Shown here: positions 1 to 12,388 of the stretch, piece after piece
Position numbering within the stretch: position 1 is the first letter of the stretch
How the letters are laid out: each line of letters starts with the position of its first letter
DNA from: Methylococcaceae bacterium
Lineage (GTDB): Bacteria; Pseudomonadota; Gammaproteobacteria; Methylococcales; Methylococcaceae
Assembly (NCBI GenBank): GCA_012026715.1
Contig: VEPB01000346.1
Span: 1 to 42,173 of the forward strand
Direction of reading: 5' to 3'
DNA: 42,173 nucleotides
The notes under the pieces: generated by a model
Told to the model about the DNA's origin: nothing
What the model saw: only the letters and a program-made list of their open reading frames with translations
The model's database searches: none
Program-made: the position numbers and the translations under genes

Positions 1-48
1 GGAAGGGGAGGGCGCGCTAAAGACTCAAGGCTTTTATGGAGAACAGAG

Positions 49-2673
49 ATGTCCCCGCACGCACCCAAAGTTTCGAAAGGCGTTTCCGATTTTATTGTCG
101 GATTTCAAAGGGTCTGGTCGCCGCCACGAACTAGGCCCAGGTCTGATTATCGAATCGCCCTGGCCTGGTTTTTGGGGCTTGGTTTCGCTGTCAATGCAAC
201 CGTGCAGGCCGCCGGTTCGCCTCAACCCGTCAGTTTCCCTCACTGGGTTCCGCACGTCACGACACCATCGGCGGACCCGGGCAATGTCCGCAAGCCGGTA
301 TTCGCCGCTCATCGCTTGATCGTCAAGTTCAAACCCGCTCCCGATGCTGGCCGCAGTCCGGTTGCGGGAGCCGCCGCCCTGGGGCGCCGCGCGATCGGCG
401 CTTTGGCGACGATTCAGGGGCGCTCTGTCAAGAAGCTGAGGGGCATCGGCGCTCATGTGGTGGAAACCCGGCACGACGTGGGCAAGGCTATCGATGCACT
501 GTACCGGAGCGGCGCCGTGGAATATGCAGAGGCAGATTACCAGGTGCACGCGATCGCCGTGCCCAACGATCCGAACTTTGGCGTGTTGTGGGGGCTCGAC
601 AACACCGGCCAGAGCGGCGGGCTTGCCGGTGCCGATATCGACGCGCCCGCCGCGTGGGATCTCCGCACCGCCACCGACAAGAGAACCGTCATCGCCGTGC
701 TCGACTCCGGGGTCGACTATAACCACCCGGATCTGGCCCCCAATATGTGGAAGAATCCTGGGGAGATTCCTGGAAATGGCATCGACGATGACGGCAATGG
801 CTGGGTCGATGACATCTATGGGGCGGATTTCGTTGGCAACGACAGCGATCCCATGGACGACTATTTTCACGGCACCCACGTGAGCGGCACCATCGGCGCC
901 AGCGGCAACGACGGTGCTGGCGTTACGGGAGTGGCCTGGAAGACCAGGATCATGGCGCTGAAGTTTCTCGACTCAACCGGATTCGGCTGGGAGTCCGACG
1001 CCATCGAGGCCATGGATTACGCCGCCAAGCTCAAGGTGGTCAACAACTACCACATGATCATCAACAACAGCTGGGGCGGAGGTCCCTATTCCCAGGCGAT
1101 GTTCAACGAGCTGAACTATCTGCGGGGGCTGGGGATTCTGGTTACCGCGGCGGCGGGGAACGACGGCTTGAACACCGACGCGTCGCCCTCTTATCCGGCT
1201 GGATACAATCTTCCAAACATCGTTTCCGTCGGCGCCACGGATGCATCGGATGCCGCTGCCTGGTTTTCCGATCGCGGCTGCGGCAGCGTCGACGTGTACG
1301 CGCCCGGCGTCGGAATCTACAGCACCTTGCCTGGCGGCGGCTATGGCTATCTCGACGGCACTTCCATGGCCGCTCCCCATGTCAGCGCCATGCTGGGGCT
1401 GGTGTGGTCGCAGAACCCGGCCGCGGGTTGGCGCAGGGTCAAGAGCGCGCTGCTGAACAGCGTCGATCCGGTTTCGAATCTGGAGCAGCGCGCCGTCACC
1501 CAGGGGCGGGTCAATCTGTTCAAGGCCCTGCAGCCGGCCGCGATCAACGAGCCGACGGTCTGGCGGGTCTCGCCGCTGCCGTCGGCGCCCGGTACCCATG
1601 TCAGTATCAGTGGCCAGAATTTCGGCTTCGTGCCCGGCGCCGTTGCCATCGGCGCGACGCCGCTGACTGTGCTCAGTTGGACGGATACCCAGATCAGGGC
1701 CAGCGTTCCGTTCAATGCGCAGATGGGGACGGGGACCTTGAAGGTCAGCCGCAGCGACGGCAATGACAGCGACGTCGGCGCCTGCGCCGATATCTCTTTC
1801 GAACCGACGCTGATCGGACAGACGAATCTGGCGCGGACGTGGGCGAGCGGCGCCCGGGTGGGCGGAAACTTCTGGATCTTCGGCGGTGACTCGCCGACCG
1901 GCATCACCAGCTTGGTGGAGAAGGTTTCCTTGCCGAGGGGCACAGGGAGGGTGAGTCCGGCCTGGTCCATGCCGACGGCGGTCTGGCAGGGCGCTGCCGC
2001 CAGCATCGGAAACAAGGTCTATGTGGTCGGCGGCTACGATCCGGCCAATCAAGTGCTGTCGGACAAGCTGCAGATTTTCGACACGGGCACCGGCAAATGG
2101 ACGGCGGGCGCGCCGTTGCCGCTGGCCTTGGCGCAGATCGCGGCGGCGGCGTCGGGAGGCAAGCTCTACGTCTTCGGCGGCGTCGACTCGATTGGTTTCA
2201 GCAATGGCACGACCTATATCTACGATCCGGCCACCAACGCCTGGTCGAGTGGCGCGGTCAAGCCGACCCCGGTTAACTTCGCGACCGCCATCGCTTCGCC
2301 GGCGGGGCCTGAAATTACCCTGGCGGGAGGCTATGCGATCTCGCTCGGCGGCGAAACCAATGTGGTGGAAATCTACGATACGGCGGCGGATGCCTGGGTG
2401 TCCGGCACCCCTTTGAATCACGCCCGCTCCGGGGCGGCGGGAGCTTACTACAAGGGGAAAGACCATGTGCTCTTCGGAGGTTTGAATAGTCCCAATACCG
2501 GTGGGGAATGGTGGGACGGTTCGGCCTGGGTGGATGCGATCAGCGCCGGTCCGGCTTTGTTCAGCGCCATGGCGGCCACCGACTATTCAGGTAACAGCCT
2601 GTTCATCCTGGATGGCTCCGATCAGATCTCCGGGAGCTACAGCTCCAATATCTGGCGCATCCGGGAACCCTGA
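49..2673 (+). CDS. Secreted subtilisin-like S8 serine protease with IPT/TIG-like and Kelch-repeat C-terminal region
   Basis: Catalytic motifs VLDSGVDYNHPDL (Asp), FHGTHVSGTIG (His), GTSMAAPHV (Ser); pro-region-like N-terminus; later segment with PTVWRVSPLPSAPGTHVSISGQNFG (IPT/TIG-like) and repeated GGxxYVxGG...IYD..W Kelch-like units. Confidence 0.9.
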   Translation: MSPHAPKVSKGVSDFIVGFQRVWSPPRTRPRSDYRIALAWFLGLGFAVNATVQAAGSPQPVSFPHWVPHVTTPSADPGNVRKPVFAAHRLIVKFKPAPDAGRSPVAGAAALGRRAIGALATIQGRSVKKLRGIGAHVVETRHDVGKAIDALYRSGAVEYAEADYQVHAIAVPNDPNFGVLWGLDNTGQSGGLAGADIDAPAAWDLRTATDKRTVIAVLDSGVDYNHPDLAPNMWKNPGEIPGNGIDDDGNGWVDDIYGADFVGNDSDPMDDYFHGTHVSGTIGASGNDGAGVTGVAWKTRIMALKFLDSTGFGWESDAIEAMDYAAKLKVVNNYHMIINNSWGGGPYSQAMFNELNYLRGLGILVTAAAGNDGLNTDASPSYPAGYNLPNIVSVGATDASDAAAWFSDRGCGSVDVYAPGVGIYSTLPGGGYGYLDGTSMAAPHVSAMLGLVWSQNPAAGWRRVKSALLNSVDPVSNLEQRAVTQGRVNLFKALQPAAINEPTVWRVSPLPSAPGTHVSISGQNFGFVPGAVAIGATPLTVLSWTDTQIRASVPFNAQMGTGTLKVSRSDGNDSDVGACADISFEPTLIGQTNLARTWASGARVGGNFWIFGGDSPTGITSLVEKVSLPRGTGRVSPAWSMPTAVWQGAAASIGNKVYVVGGYDPANQVLSDKLQIFDTGTGKWTAGAPLPLALAQIAAAASGGKLYVFGGVDSIGFSNGTTYIYDPATNAWSSGAVKPTPVNFATAIASPAGPEITLAGGYAISLGGETNVVEIYDTAADAWVSGTPLNHARSGAAGAYYKGKDHVLFGGLNSPNTGGEWWDGSAWVDAISAGPALFSAMAATDYSGNSLFILDGSDQISGSYSSNIWRIREP

Positions 2674-2895
2674 GAAAGCCAGCGGGGGGAGAGTCGGCGA
2701 GACCCGGCAGGGTGCCGCCGGCTACCCCGCCGCAGCCTGGCTTGGCTGCAGCCGCCGCCGCATTTTCGTCCATTTCCCATGGCCGAACCCGTCAAACGAG
2801 ATATTATTAACGGTCCACGACGGGTGGACCGGCTGGCTGTTTACCGGTGGGTCGGAGCAGAGTTCGCAGGTTCAGCATAATCGGGCAGGTTCAGC

Positions 2896-3762
2896 ATGAG
2901 TGTAAAAAAGCGAGGTTTGGGGCGGGGACTGGATGCGCTGCTGGGAGGGGTGAAGGCCGAGGAGATCGCCGGCGGTGCGCCGGTGGACCGCGACCGCCTG
3001 CGTAGCCTGCCCATCGATCTGCTGCAGAGCGGTCGGTTCCAGCCCCGCAAGGATTTCGACAAGGACCGGTTGCAGGAACTGGCCGACTCCATCAGCGCCC
3101 AGGGCGTGGTGCAGCCCATCGTGGTGCGGGCGGTAGGCGACCAGCGCTACGAGATCATCGCTGGCGAAAGGCGCTGGCGGGCCGCGCAGCTGGCGGGGCT
3201 GCACGAGATTCCGGTGGTGGTGCGGGAAGTGACCGATCAGGCCGCCCTGGCCATCGCGCTGATCGAGAACATCCAGCGGGAAGACCTCAATCCCCTGGAG
3301 GAATCCGAGGCCATGCGGCGACTCCAGGAAGAGTTCACCATGACCCACCAGCAGATCGCCGATGCGGTGGGCAAGTCGCGCGCCACGGTGACCAATCTGC
3401 TGCGCCTGCACGAGCTCCACCCGGAGGTTAAGACCTTGCTGCAACACCGGGAAATCGAAATGGGGCATGCCCGCGCGATACTCGCGGTGGCCCTGGAACT
3501 GCAGCCGGAAGTGGCGCGCAAGGTGGCGGCAGGGCGGTTGAGCGTGCGCGAAACCGAGAACCTGATTCGCCGACTTCAGCAGGACAAGAAACGAGCTATT
3601 TCCCCGGTAAACGATCCAGACATCACCCGGCTGGAGGTCCAGGTGGCCGAGCGGCTGGGGGCCAAGGTTGCCATTCAGCATACAAAACAAGGCGCTGGCA
3701 AGCTGGTCATCAGTTACGACAATCTCGACCATCTGCAAGGGGTGCTGGACCGACTGCGCTGA
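2896..3762 (+). CDS. parB: Chromosome partitioning protein ParB
   Basis: KRGLGRGLDALLGG N-terminus, GERRWRAAQLAGL and ALIENIQREDLNPLEE motifs, HTH region; adjacent to atp operon as in many gammaproteobacteria. Confidence 0.96.
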   Translation: MSVKKRGLGRGLDALLGGVKAEEIAGGAPVDRDRLRSLPIDLLQSGRFQPRKDFDKDRLQELADSISAQGVVQPIVVRAVGDQRYEIIAGERRWRAAQLAGLHEIPVVVREVTDQAALAIALIENIQREDLNPLEESEAMRRLQEEFTMTHQQIADAVGKSRATVTNLLRLHELHPEVKTLLQHREIEMGHARAILAVALELQPEVARKVAAGRLSVRETENLIRRLQQDKKRAISPVNDPDITRLEVQVAERLGAKVAIQHTKQGAGKLVISYDNLDHLQGVLDRLR

Positions 3763-3834
3763 CCCCGATTCGGGCCGCGTTGATCTTTGACCGGGGCGTT
3801 GGTATGATTCCGCCCGTTTTTCAGGGGGATACGC

Positions 3835-4206
3835 TTGTTGGGTGAGGCCAGCCTGTTCTCGGCGGTGCGGCGAATATTGCTCTATCAGGCGATGACGGTT
3901 GCGGCGATCTCGGTCGTGGCATTCTTGTTGTCCGGATTGGCGGATGCTCAATCGGTGCTGGCGGGGGGCTTGGCGGGATTTCTGCCTAATGTCTTCTTCG
4001 CGACGAAATTCGGGCGACACGATCCGAAAAAGCCGGCACAGGAAGTCGTCAGGGCGTTTTACGTGGGGGAAGCGCTGAAGCTGGTGCTGACGGGCGCCCT
4101 GTTTGTACTCATATTCCAGATTCCGGGTATTTCATTCATGCCGTTATTCATCGGCTTCGTCTCGGTGATAATGGTGTTTTGGTTTGCGCTCTTGTTGCGC
4201 GGATAA
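3835..4206 (+). CDS. atpI: ATP synthase subunit I (TTG start)
   Basis: Small four-TM protein between parB and atpB; LAGGLAGFLPNVFFATKFG; operon position. Confidence 0.88.
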   Translation: MLGEASLFSAVRRILLYQAMTVAAISVVAFLLSGLADAQSVLAGGLAGFLPNVFFATKFGRHDPKKPAQEVVRAFYVGEALKLVLTGALFVLIFQIPGISFMPLFIGFVSVIMVFWFALLLRG

Positions 4207-5316
<1,110 letters not shown>

Positions 5317-5367
5317 TCCGCAACGGTCGGGATCGATGCCTAGATTTCCAGCTACGAGGATAGCGCC

Positions 5368-5841
5368 GTGAATATAAACGCCACCCTGTTCGGGCAGATG
5401 ATCACCTTCGCGCTTCTGGTGTGGTTCACCATGAAGTACGTCTGGCCGCCGTTGATGCAGGCGCTGGAAGAGCGAAAGAAGAAGATCGCCGAAGGCCTGG
5501 CTGCCGCCGAGAAGGGCCAGCACGAGATGGAACTGGCCGAGAAGAAGGCCGTCGGGGTCATCAAGGAAGCCAAGGACCAGGCCGGCGAGATCGTCAGCCT
5601 GGCCCAGAAGCGGGCCGCCGAACTGGCCGAGCAGTCCAAGCTCGCCGCCAAGCAGGAGAGCGAACGCATCGTGGCTGCCGCCAAGGGCGACATCGACCGC
5701 GAGGTGCAGCAGGCCAAGGAGGAGTTGCGCAAGGAAGTGGCCGCCATTGCCGTCTCTGCCGCCGAGCAGATTCTGAAGAAGGAAGTCGACCAGGACAAGC
5801 ACCGGGAACTCATCAGCAACCTTGGCAAGCAACTGGGTTAA
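5368..5841 (+). CDS. atpF: F0F1 ATP synthase subunit b
   Basis: [30 protein letters not shown]-terminus and long charged helix. Confidence 0.97.
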   Translation: MNINATLFGQMITFALLVWFTMKYVWPPLMQALEERKKKIAEGLAAAEKGQHEMELAEKKAVGVIKEAKDQAGEIVSLAQKRAAELAEQSKLAAKQESERIVAAAKGDIDREVQQAKEELRKEVAAIAVSAAEQILKKEVDQDKHRELISNLGKQLG

Positions 5842-5847
5842 CGGACG

Positions 5848-6381
5848 ATGAGTGAATTAGCGACGCTGGCGCGGCCTTACGCGGTCGCCGCCTACAAGCG
5901 GGCCAAGCAGACCGCGAGCCTGGAACGCTGGTCCGAGACCCTGGCCTTTCTCGCTGCGGTCCTGTCCGATCCCGCGATCCTGGCCGCCGCCACCAACCCC
6001 AAGGGGGACCGCGAGCGGTTCACCCGCTCCTTCCTGGACCTGTGCGAGGGCAAGCTGGACCGCGAGGGCGAAAACTTCGTGCGGCTGTTGATCGCCAACC
6101 GACGGTTGAACCTGATCCGGCAGATCAGCGAGCAGTTCGAGCAGCACCGGGCCGAGGATGAAGGCTATGTGAACGCCTGCGTGGCGTCCGCCTATCCCCT
6201 CGACGACGCCGACCGCCAGCAGGTCGAGGCGATCCTGCGCAAGACCCTGGGCAAACAGCCCAAGCTGGAGATCACGGTGGAGCCGGACCTCATCGGCGGC
6301 GTGGTGATCCGGGCGGGCGACAAGGTGATCGATGCATCGGTGCGCGGACAACTCCAGCGACTGGCCAAGAGACTTCATTAA
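5848..6381 (+). CDS. atpH: F0F1 ATP synthase subunit delta
   Basis: ELATLARPYAVAAYKRA N-terminus; C-terminal DLIGGVVIRAGDKVIDASVRGQLQRL. Confidence 0.96.
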   Translation: MSELATLARPYAVAAYKRAKQTASLERWSETLAFLAAVLSDPAILAAATNPKGDRERFTRSFLDLCEGKLDREGENFVRLLIANRRLNLIRQISEQFEQHRAEDEGYVNACVASAYPLDDADRQQVEAILRKTLGKQPKLEITVEPDLIGGVVIRAGDKVIDASVRGQLQRLAKRLH

Positions 6382-6393
6382 GCGAGAACAATC

Positions 6394-7935
6394 ATGCAAC
6401 TGAACCCGTCTGAAATCAGCGAGCTCATCAAGAGCAAGATCGAGAGTTTCGATCTGGGCGTCGAATCCCGCACCGAAGGGACCATCGTCAGCCTCACCGA
6501 CGGCATCGTGCGCATTCACGGACTGAGCGACGTGATGCAGGGCGAGATGCTGGAATTCCCCGGCAACACTTACGGGATGGCCCTCAACCTGGAGCGCGAC
6601 TCGGTCGGCGCCGTGGTGCTGGGTTCCTACGATCATCTCGCCGAAGGCGATGCGGTCAAATGTACCGGCCGCATCCTCGAAGTGCCGGTGGGCGAAGCCC
6701 TGTTGGGCCGGGTGGTGGACGCCCTGGGCAACCCCATTGACGGCAAGGGTCCGATCAACGCCTCGGGGCGTTCACCCATCGAGAAGATCGCGCCGGGCGT
6801 GATCTCGCGCCAGTCGGTCGGCCAGCCGCTGCAGACCGGGTTGAAGTCCATCGATGCCATGATCCCCATCGGCCGCGGCCAGCGCGAACTGATCATCGGC
6901 GATCGCCAGACCGGCAAGAGCGCCATCGCCATCGACACCATCATCAACCAGAAGGGCACCGGCGTTAAGTGCATTTACGTCGCCATCGGCCAGAAGCAGT
7001 CGTCGGTTGCCAACGTGGTGCGCAAGCTGGAAGAGCACGGCGCCATGGGCCACACCATCGTGGTGGTGGCGTCCGCTTCGGAATCGGCCGCGCTGCAGTT
7101 CATCGCGCCCTATACCGGCTGCTCCATGGGCGAGTACTTCCGCGACATCGGCGAAGACGCCCTGATCATCTATGACGACCTGACCAAGCAAGCCTGGGCG
7201 TACCGCCAGGTGTCGCTGCTGCTGCGCCGTCCGCCGGGACGCGAAGCTTACCCCGGCGACGTGTTCTATTTGCATTCCCGTCTGCTGGAGCGGGCTTCCC
7301 GCATCAACGCCGACGAGGTGGAGAAGATCACCGGCGGCCGGGTCAAGGGTAAGACCGGTTCGCTCACGGCGCTGCCCATCATCGAGACCCAGGCCGGCGA
7401 CGTGTCCGCCTTCGTGCCGACCAACGTGATTTCCATCACCGACGGCCAGATCTTCCTGGAGACCAATCTGTTCAACTCCGGCATCCGCCCGGCGGTGAAC
7501 GCCGGTCTCTCGGTGTCCCGAGTTGGCGGCGCGGCCCAGACCAAGATCATCAAGAAGTTGGGCGGCGGCATCCGTCTCGACCTGGCGCAGTTCCGCGAAC
7601 TGGCGGCCTTCGCCCAGTTTGCCTCGGATCTGGACGAGAGCACCCGCAAGCAGATCGAACGTGGCCAGCGGGTCACCGAGCTGATGAAGCAGAACCAGTA
7701 CTCGCCTATGAGCGTGGCCCAGATGGCGGTGTCCATCTATGCGGCGAACGCCGGTTATCTGGACGATGTGGCAGTCAACAAGGTGCGGGACTTCGAGAAC
7801 GCCCTGCAGGACTACATGAAGTCCGAGCACGGCGATCTGATGGACCAGGTGTCCGCCAGCGGCGACTACGACGACGCCATCCAGGCGGCGATCGACGCCG
7901 CCGTGAAGAAGTTCAAAGCCACCCACGCCTGGTAA
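6394..7935 (+). CDS. atpA: F0F1 ATP synthase subunit alpha
   Basis: [16 protein letters not shown], Walker [14 protein letters not shown], full-length 513 aa. Confidence 0.98.
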   Translation: MQLNPSEISELIKSKIESFDLGVESRTEGTIVSLTDGIVRIHGLSDVMQGEMLEFPGNTYGMALNLERDSVGAVVLGSYDHLAEGDAVKCTGRILEVPVGEALLGRVVDALGNPIDGKGPINASGRSPIEKIAPGVISRQSVGQPLQTGLKSIDAMIPIGRGQRELIIGDRQTGKSAIAIDTIINQKGTGVKCIYVAIGQKQSSVANVVRKLEEHGAMGHTIVVVASASESAALQFIAPYTGCSMGEYFRDIGEDALIIYDDLTKQAWAYRQVSLLLRRPPGREAYPGDVFYLHSRLLERASRINADEVEKITGGRVKGKTGSLTALPIIETQAGDVSAFVPTNVISITDGQIFLETNLFNSGIRPAVNAGLSVSRVGGAAQTKIIKKLGGGIRLDLAQFRELAAFAQFASDLDESTRKQIERGQRVTELMKQNQYSPMSVAQMAVSIYAANAGYLDDVAVNKVRDFENALQDYMKSEHGDLMDQVSASGDYDDAIQAAIDAAVKKFKATHAW

Positions 7936-7945
7936 GGGGCGCATC

Positions 7946-8809
7946 ATGGCCGTAGGCAAAGAAATCCGACTGAAGATCGCGAGTATCAAGAATACTCAGA
8001 AGATCACCCGGGCCATGGAAAAAGTGGCCACCAGCAAGATGCGCAAGACCCAGCTGCGGATGCAGGCGACCCGGCCCTATGCCAAAAAGATCGCGCAGAT
8101 CATCAAGCATCTGGCCCACGCCAATCCGGAGTACAAGCATCCCTTCATGGAACAGCGGGTGGTGCGGAAGGTCGGCGTCATCGTGGTGAGTTCCGACCGA
8201 GGCCTCTGCGGCGGCCTCAATTCCAATCTGTTCCGCATGCTGCTGCGGCAGATGCGGACCTGGTCGGGCGAGCAGGTCGAAATCCAGCTGGCCACCATCG
8301 GCCAGAAGGCCGCGTCCTTCCTGGGCGGTGCCGGATTGCCGGTGGTGGCCCAGGTCACCAAGCTGGGGGACACCCCCCACCTGGAAGACTTGATCGGCGT
8401 CATCAAGGTGATGCTGGACGACTACAGTGCGGGCAAGATCGACGCCCTCTACGTGGCGTACAACGAGTTCGTCAACACCATGACCCAGCGGCCGACGCTG
8501 GATCATTTGCTGCCGGTCCACACCAGCGAGATCGCCGAGGAACTGTCCGGTCACTGGGATTATCTGTACGAGCCGGATGCCAAGGAGGTGCTGGACGATC
8601 TGCTGATCCGCTACACCGAGTCCATCGTGTTCCAGGGCTTGGTGGAAAACAACGCCTGTGAGCAGGCAGCCCGCATGGTGGCCATGAAGAGCGCCTCGGA
8701 CAACGCCGGCAAGCTCATCAACGAGCTCCAGCTGATTTACAACAAGGCGCGCCAGGCGGCCATCACCCAGGAAATCTCCGAGATCGTCGGCGGCGCTGCG
8801 GCCGTGTAG
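7946..8809 (+). CDS. atpG: F0F1 ATP synthase subunit gamma
   Basis: [28 protein letters not shown] and C-terminal [22 protein letters not shown]. Confidence 0.98.
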   Translation: MAVGKEIRLKIASIKNTQKITRAMEKVATSKMRKTQLRMQATRPYAKKIAQIIKHLAHANPEYKHPFMEQRVVRKVGVIVVSSDRGLCGGLNSNLFRMLLRQMRTWSGEQVEIQLATIGQKAASFLGGAGLPVVAQVTKLGDTPHLEDLIGVIKVMLDDYSAGKIDALYVAYNEFVNTMTQRPTLDHLLPVHTSEIAEELSGHWDYLYEPDAKEVLDDLLIRYTESIVFQGLVENNACEQAARMVAMKSASDNAGKLINELQLIYNKARQAAITQEISEIVGGAAAV

Positions 8810-8830
8810 AGCGGCCTTCCGGCCGGCTTG

Positions 8831-8853
8831 TAGGACGGGCTTCAGCCCGTCCG
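8831..8853. repeat. REP-like hairpin between atpG and atpD
   Basis: GGACGGGCT-TC-AGCCCGTCC perfect 9-bp stem within the 90-bp gap. Confidence 0.65.
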
Positions 8854-8869
8854 GCGGCCGGGAAAATGA

Positions 8870-10282
<1,413 letters not shown>

Positions 10283-10300
10283 TCCTGCGAGAACCAGACC

Positions 10301-10720
10301 ATGGTCATGACCATACACGTCGACATCGTCAGCGCCGAGGAACAGATCTATTCCGGCCTCGCCGAGATGGTGGTCGCCCCGGCGGAGGAGGGCGATGTGG
10401 GCATCGCGGCCCGCCACGCCCCGCTGCTCACGCGCTTGAAGCCCGGTGAAGTGCGGGTCAAGGTGGATGACAAGGAGACCCTGCCGTTCTTCGTGTCCGG
10501 CGGTATCCTGGAGGTCCAGCCCCACGTGGTGTCGGTGCTGGCGGATCGGGCGGTGCGTGCCCACGACCTGGACGAGGCCGCCGCGCTGCAGGCCAAGCAG
10601 CGTGCCGAAGAGGCTCTCAAGGACCGCTCCGGCAAGCAGGATCTGGCGCGGGTGCAGCGGGAACTGCTGGAAGCGGTGGAACAGTTGCGCATGTTGGAGC
10701 GCTGGCGCAAGCACCGCTGA
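10301..10720 (+). CDS. atpC: F0F1 ATP synthase subunit epsilon
   Basis: VDIVSAEEQIYSGLAEMVVAPAEEGDVGIAARHAPLLTRLKPGEV; operon position. Confidence 0.96.
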   Translation: MVMTIHVDIVSAEEQIYSGLAEMVVAPAEEGDVGIAARHAPLLTRLKPGEVRVKVDDKETLPFFVSGGILEVQPHVVSVLADRAVRAHDLDEAAALQAKQRAEEALKDRSGKQDLARVQRELLEAVEQLRMLERWRKHR

Positions 10721-10738
10721 TCTTTCCGCCGCGGGACG

Positions 10739-10790
10739 ACCCGGTCGGCTCGGCTCCCCTCGCCAAGGGGGTTCGGGCGGCCGGGTTTTT
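10739..10790 (+). terminator. Rho-independent terminator after atp operon
   Basis: Stem ACCCGG-T-CGG...CGGCCGGGTTTTT with inner CCCCT/AGGGG stem and T-tract, 19 nt after atpC stop. Confidence 0.75.
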
Positions 10791-10977
10791 CGTTTTGCGA
10801 GCCGCCCATTCCGGGCGTGGTCGCGCTTTAGGTTTGAGGGAATTGTTCGGGAATGGAATAATGGTCCCCTCGTCCCGCCGGGCTGGTGAACGTGCCGCGC
10901 CGGCCGGGTGGGTTTCCACCGTATTCTCTATACTGTGGCCCTTCTTTCTGTCGGATTTCAGTTCGGTTCCGGATCCC

Positions 10978-12348
10978 ATGACTCTGCAAACCATCATCCT
11001 CGCAGCCGGTCAGGGCACCCGCATGCGCTCGGCTTTGCCGAAGGTTCTTCACCGCGTCGGTTCCCTGAGCTTACTCGAACACGTCTACCGTCTCGCCGAC
11101 GGGTTCGCCGGCAACGACATCAACATCGTATACGGCCATGGCGGGCCGAGGCTGCGCAATGAACTGGCGCAACTGAGGACTTCCTGGACCGAGCAGGCGG
11201 AACAGTTGGGAACTGGGCATGCCGTGATGCAGGTGGCCGATTGGATCGGCGACGACGCCACGGTTCTGATCCTGTACGGCGACGTGCCGCTGTTGACTTC
11301 GACCACGGTACAACAGTTGCTGGCCCTGGTCGGCGACCACAGCATGGGGTTGCTGACGGTGGAACTCGCCAATCCCACCGGGTACGGCCGCATCCTGCGG
11401 GATGGCGAGGGCAGGGCGGTGGCCATCGTCGAAGAGAAGGATGCCGATGCCGGCCAGCGTGCCATCCGGGAGGTCAATACCGGCATCATGGCGCTCAAGG
11501 GGGGCCGCCTCAAGGGCTGGCTGGGAAGGTTGCACAACCGTAACGCTCAACGGGAGTACTACCTCACCGATGTCATCGCCATGGCGGTGGCCGACGGAGT
11601 GAGGGTGGAGACCTGCCGGCCGGCGGAAATCGCCGAGGTATTGGGCGTCAACACCCGCGCCCAGTTGGCTGAATTGGAGCGGGTCTACCAGTTGCGGCTG
11701 GCCCATTCCCTGATGGAGCAGGGGGTGACCCTCAAGGATCCGGCCCGATTCGATCTGCGGGGACAGGTGATCGATTGCGGGCACGATGTGGAGATCGACG
11801 TCAACGTGGTGATGGAAGGCACCATCCGTCTCGGCAACGATATCCGCATCGGCCCCAATGTCTACCTCAAGGATTGCGAGATCGGCGACGGCACCGAAAT
11901 CCTGGCCAACAGCCATATCGAAGAGTCGATCATCGGCGCCGATGCCCGGGTGGGTCCCTATGCCCGGATCAGGCCGCAGACCAAGCTGGCCGATCAGGTG
12001 CACATCGGCAATTTCGTGGAGCTGAAGAAAACCACGGTGGGCAAGGGTTCCAAGATCAATCACCTGACCTATGTGGGAGACGCGCAAGTGGGCAGTGGCG
12101 TCAACGTCGGAGCCGGCACCATCACCTGCAACTATGATGGCGTCTACAAGCACCCCACCGAGATCGGCGACGGCGCTTTCATCGGTTCCAATACCCAGTT
12201 GGTGGCGCCGGTGAAGGTGGGCAAGAACGCCACCATCGGTGCCGGATCGGTCATCACCAAGGATGCCCCGGACGATGCCCTGACCCTGAGTCGCCCCCAG
12301 CAGGTCACCGTTGCCGGCTGGCAGCGTCCGACCAAGAAACCCCGTTAG
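10978..12348 (+). CDS. glmU: Bifunctional UDP-GlcNAc pyrophosphorylase / GlcN-1-P acetyltransferase
   Basis: Start chosen at MTLQTIILAAGQGTRMRSALPKVLH; LbetaH repeats; the supplied ORF extends 61 aa upstream without support. Confidence 0.96.
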   Translation: MTLQTIILAAGQGTRMRSALPKVLHRVGSLSLLEHVYRLADGFAGNDINIVYGHGGPRLRNELAQLRTSWTEQAEQLGTGHAVMQVADWIGDDATVLILYGDVPLLTSTTVQQLLALVGDHSMGLLTVELANPTGYGRILRDGEGRAVAIVEEKDADAGQRAIREVNTGIMALKGGRLKGWLGRLHNRNAQREYYLTDVIAMAVADGVRVETCRPAEIAEVLGVNTRAQLAELERVYQLRLAHSLMEQGVTLKDPARFDLRGQVIDCGHDVEIDVNVVMEGTIRLGNDIRIGPNVYLKDCEIGDGTEILANSHIEESIIGADARVGPYARIRPQTKLADQVHIGNFVELKKTTVGKGSKINHLTYVGDAQVGSGVNVGAGTITCNYDGVYKHPTEIGDGAFIGSNTQLVAPVKVGKNATIGAGSVITKDAPDDALTLSRPQQVTVAGWQRPTKKPR

Positions 12349-12388
12349 GTCCCAGCCGTCCTTACCCCGTCTATCTGGAGCATATCCC

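Noticed and set aside
12349-12388. glmS ribozyme upstream of glmS
   Set aside because: Only about 40 nt between glmU and glmS; no room for the ribozyme, which is mainly found in Gram-positive lineages.
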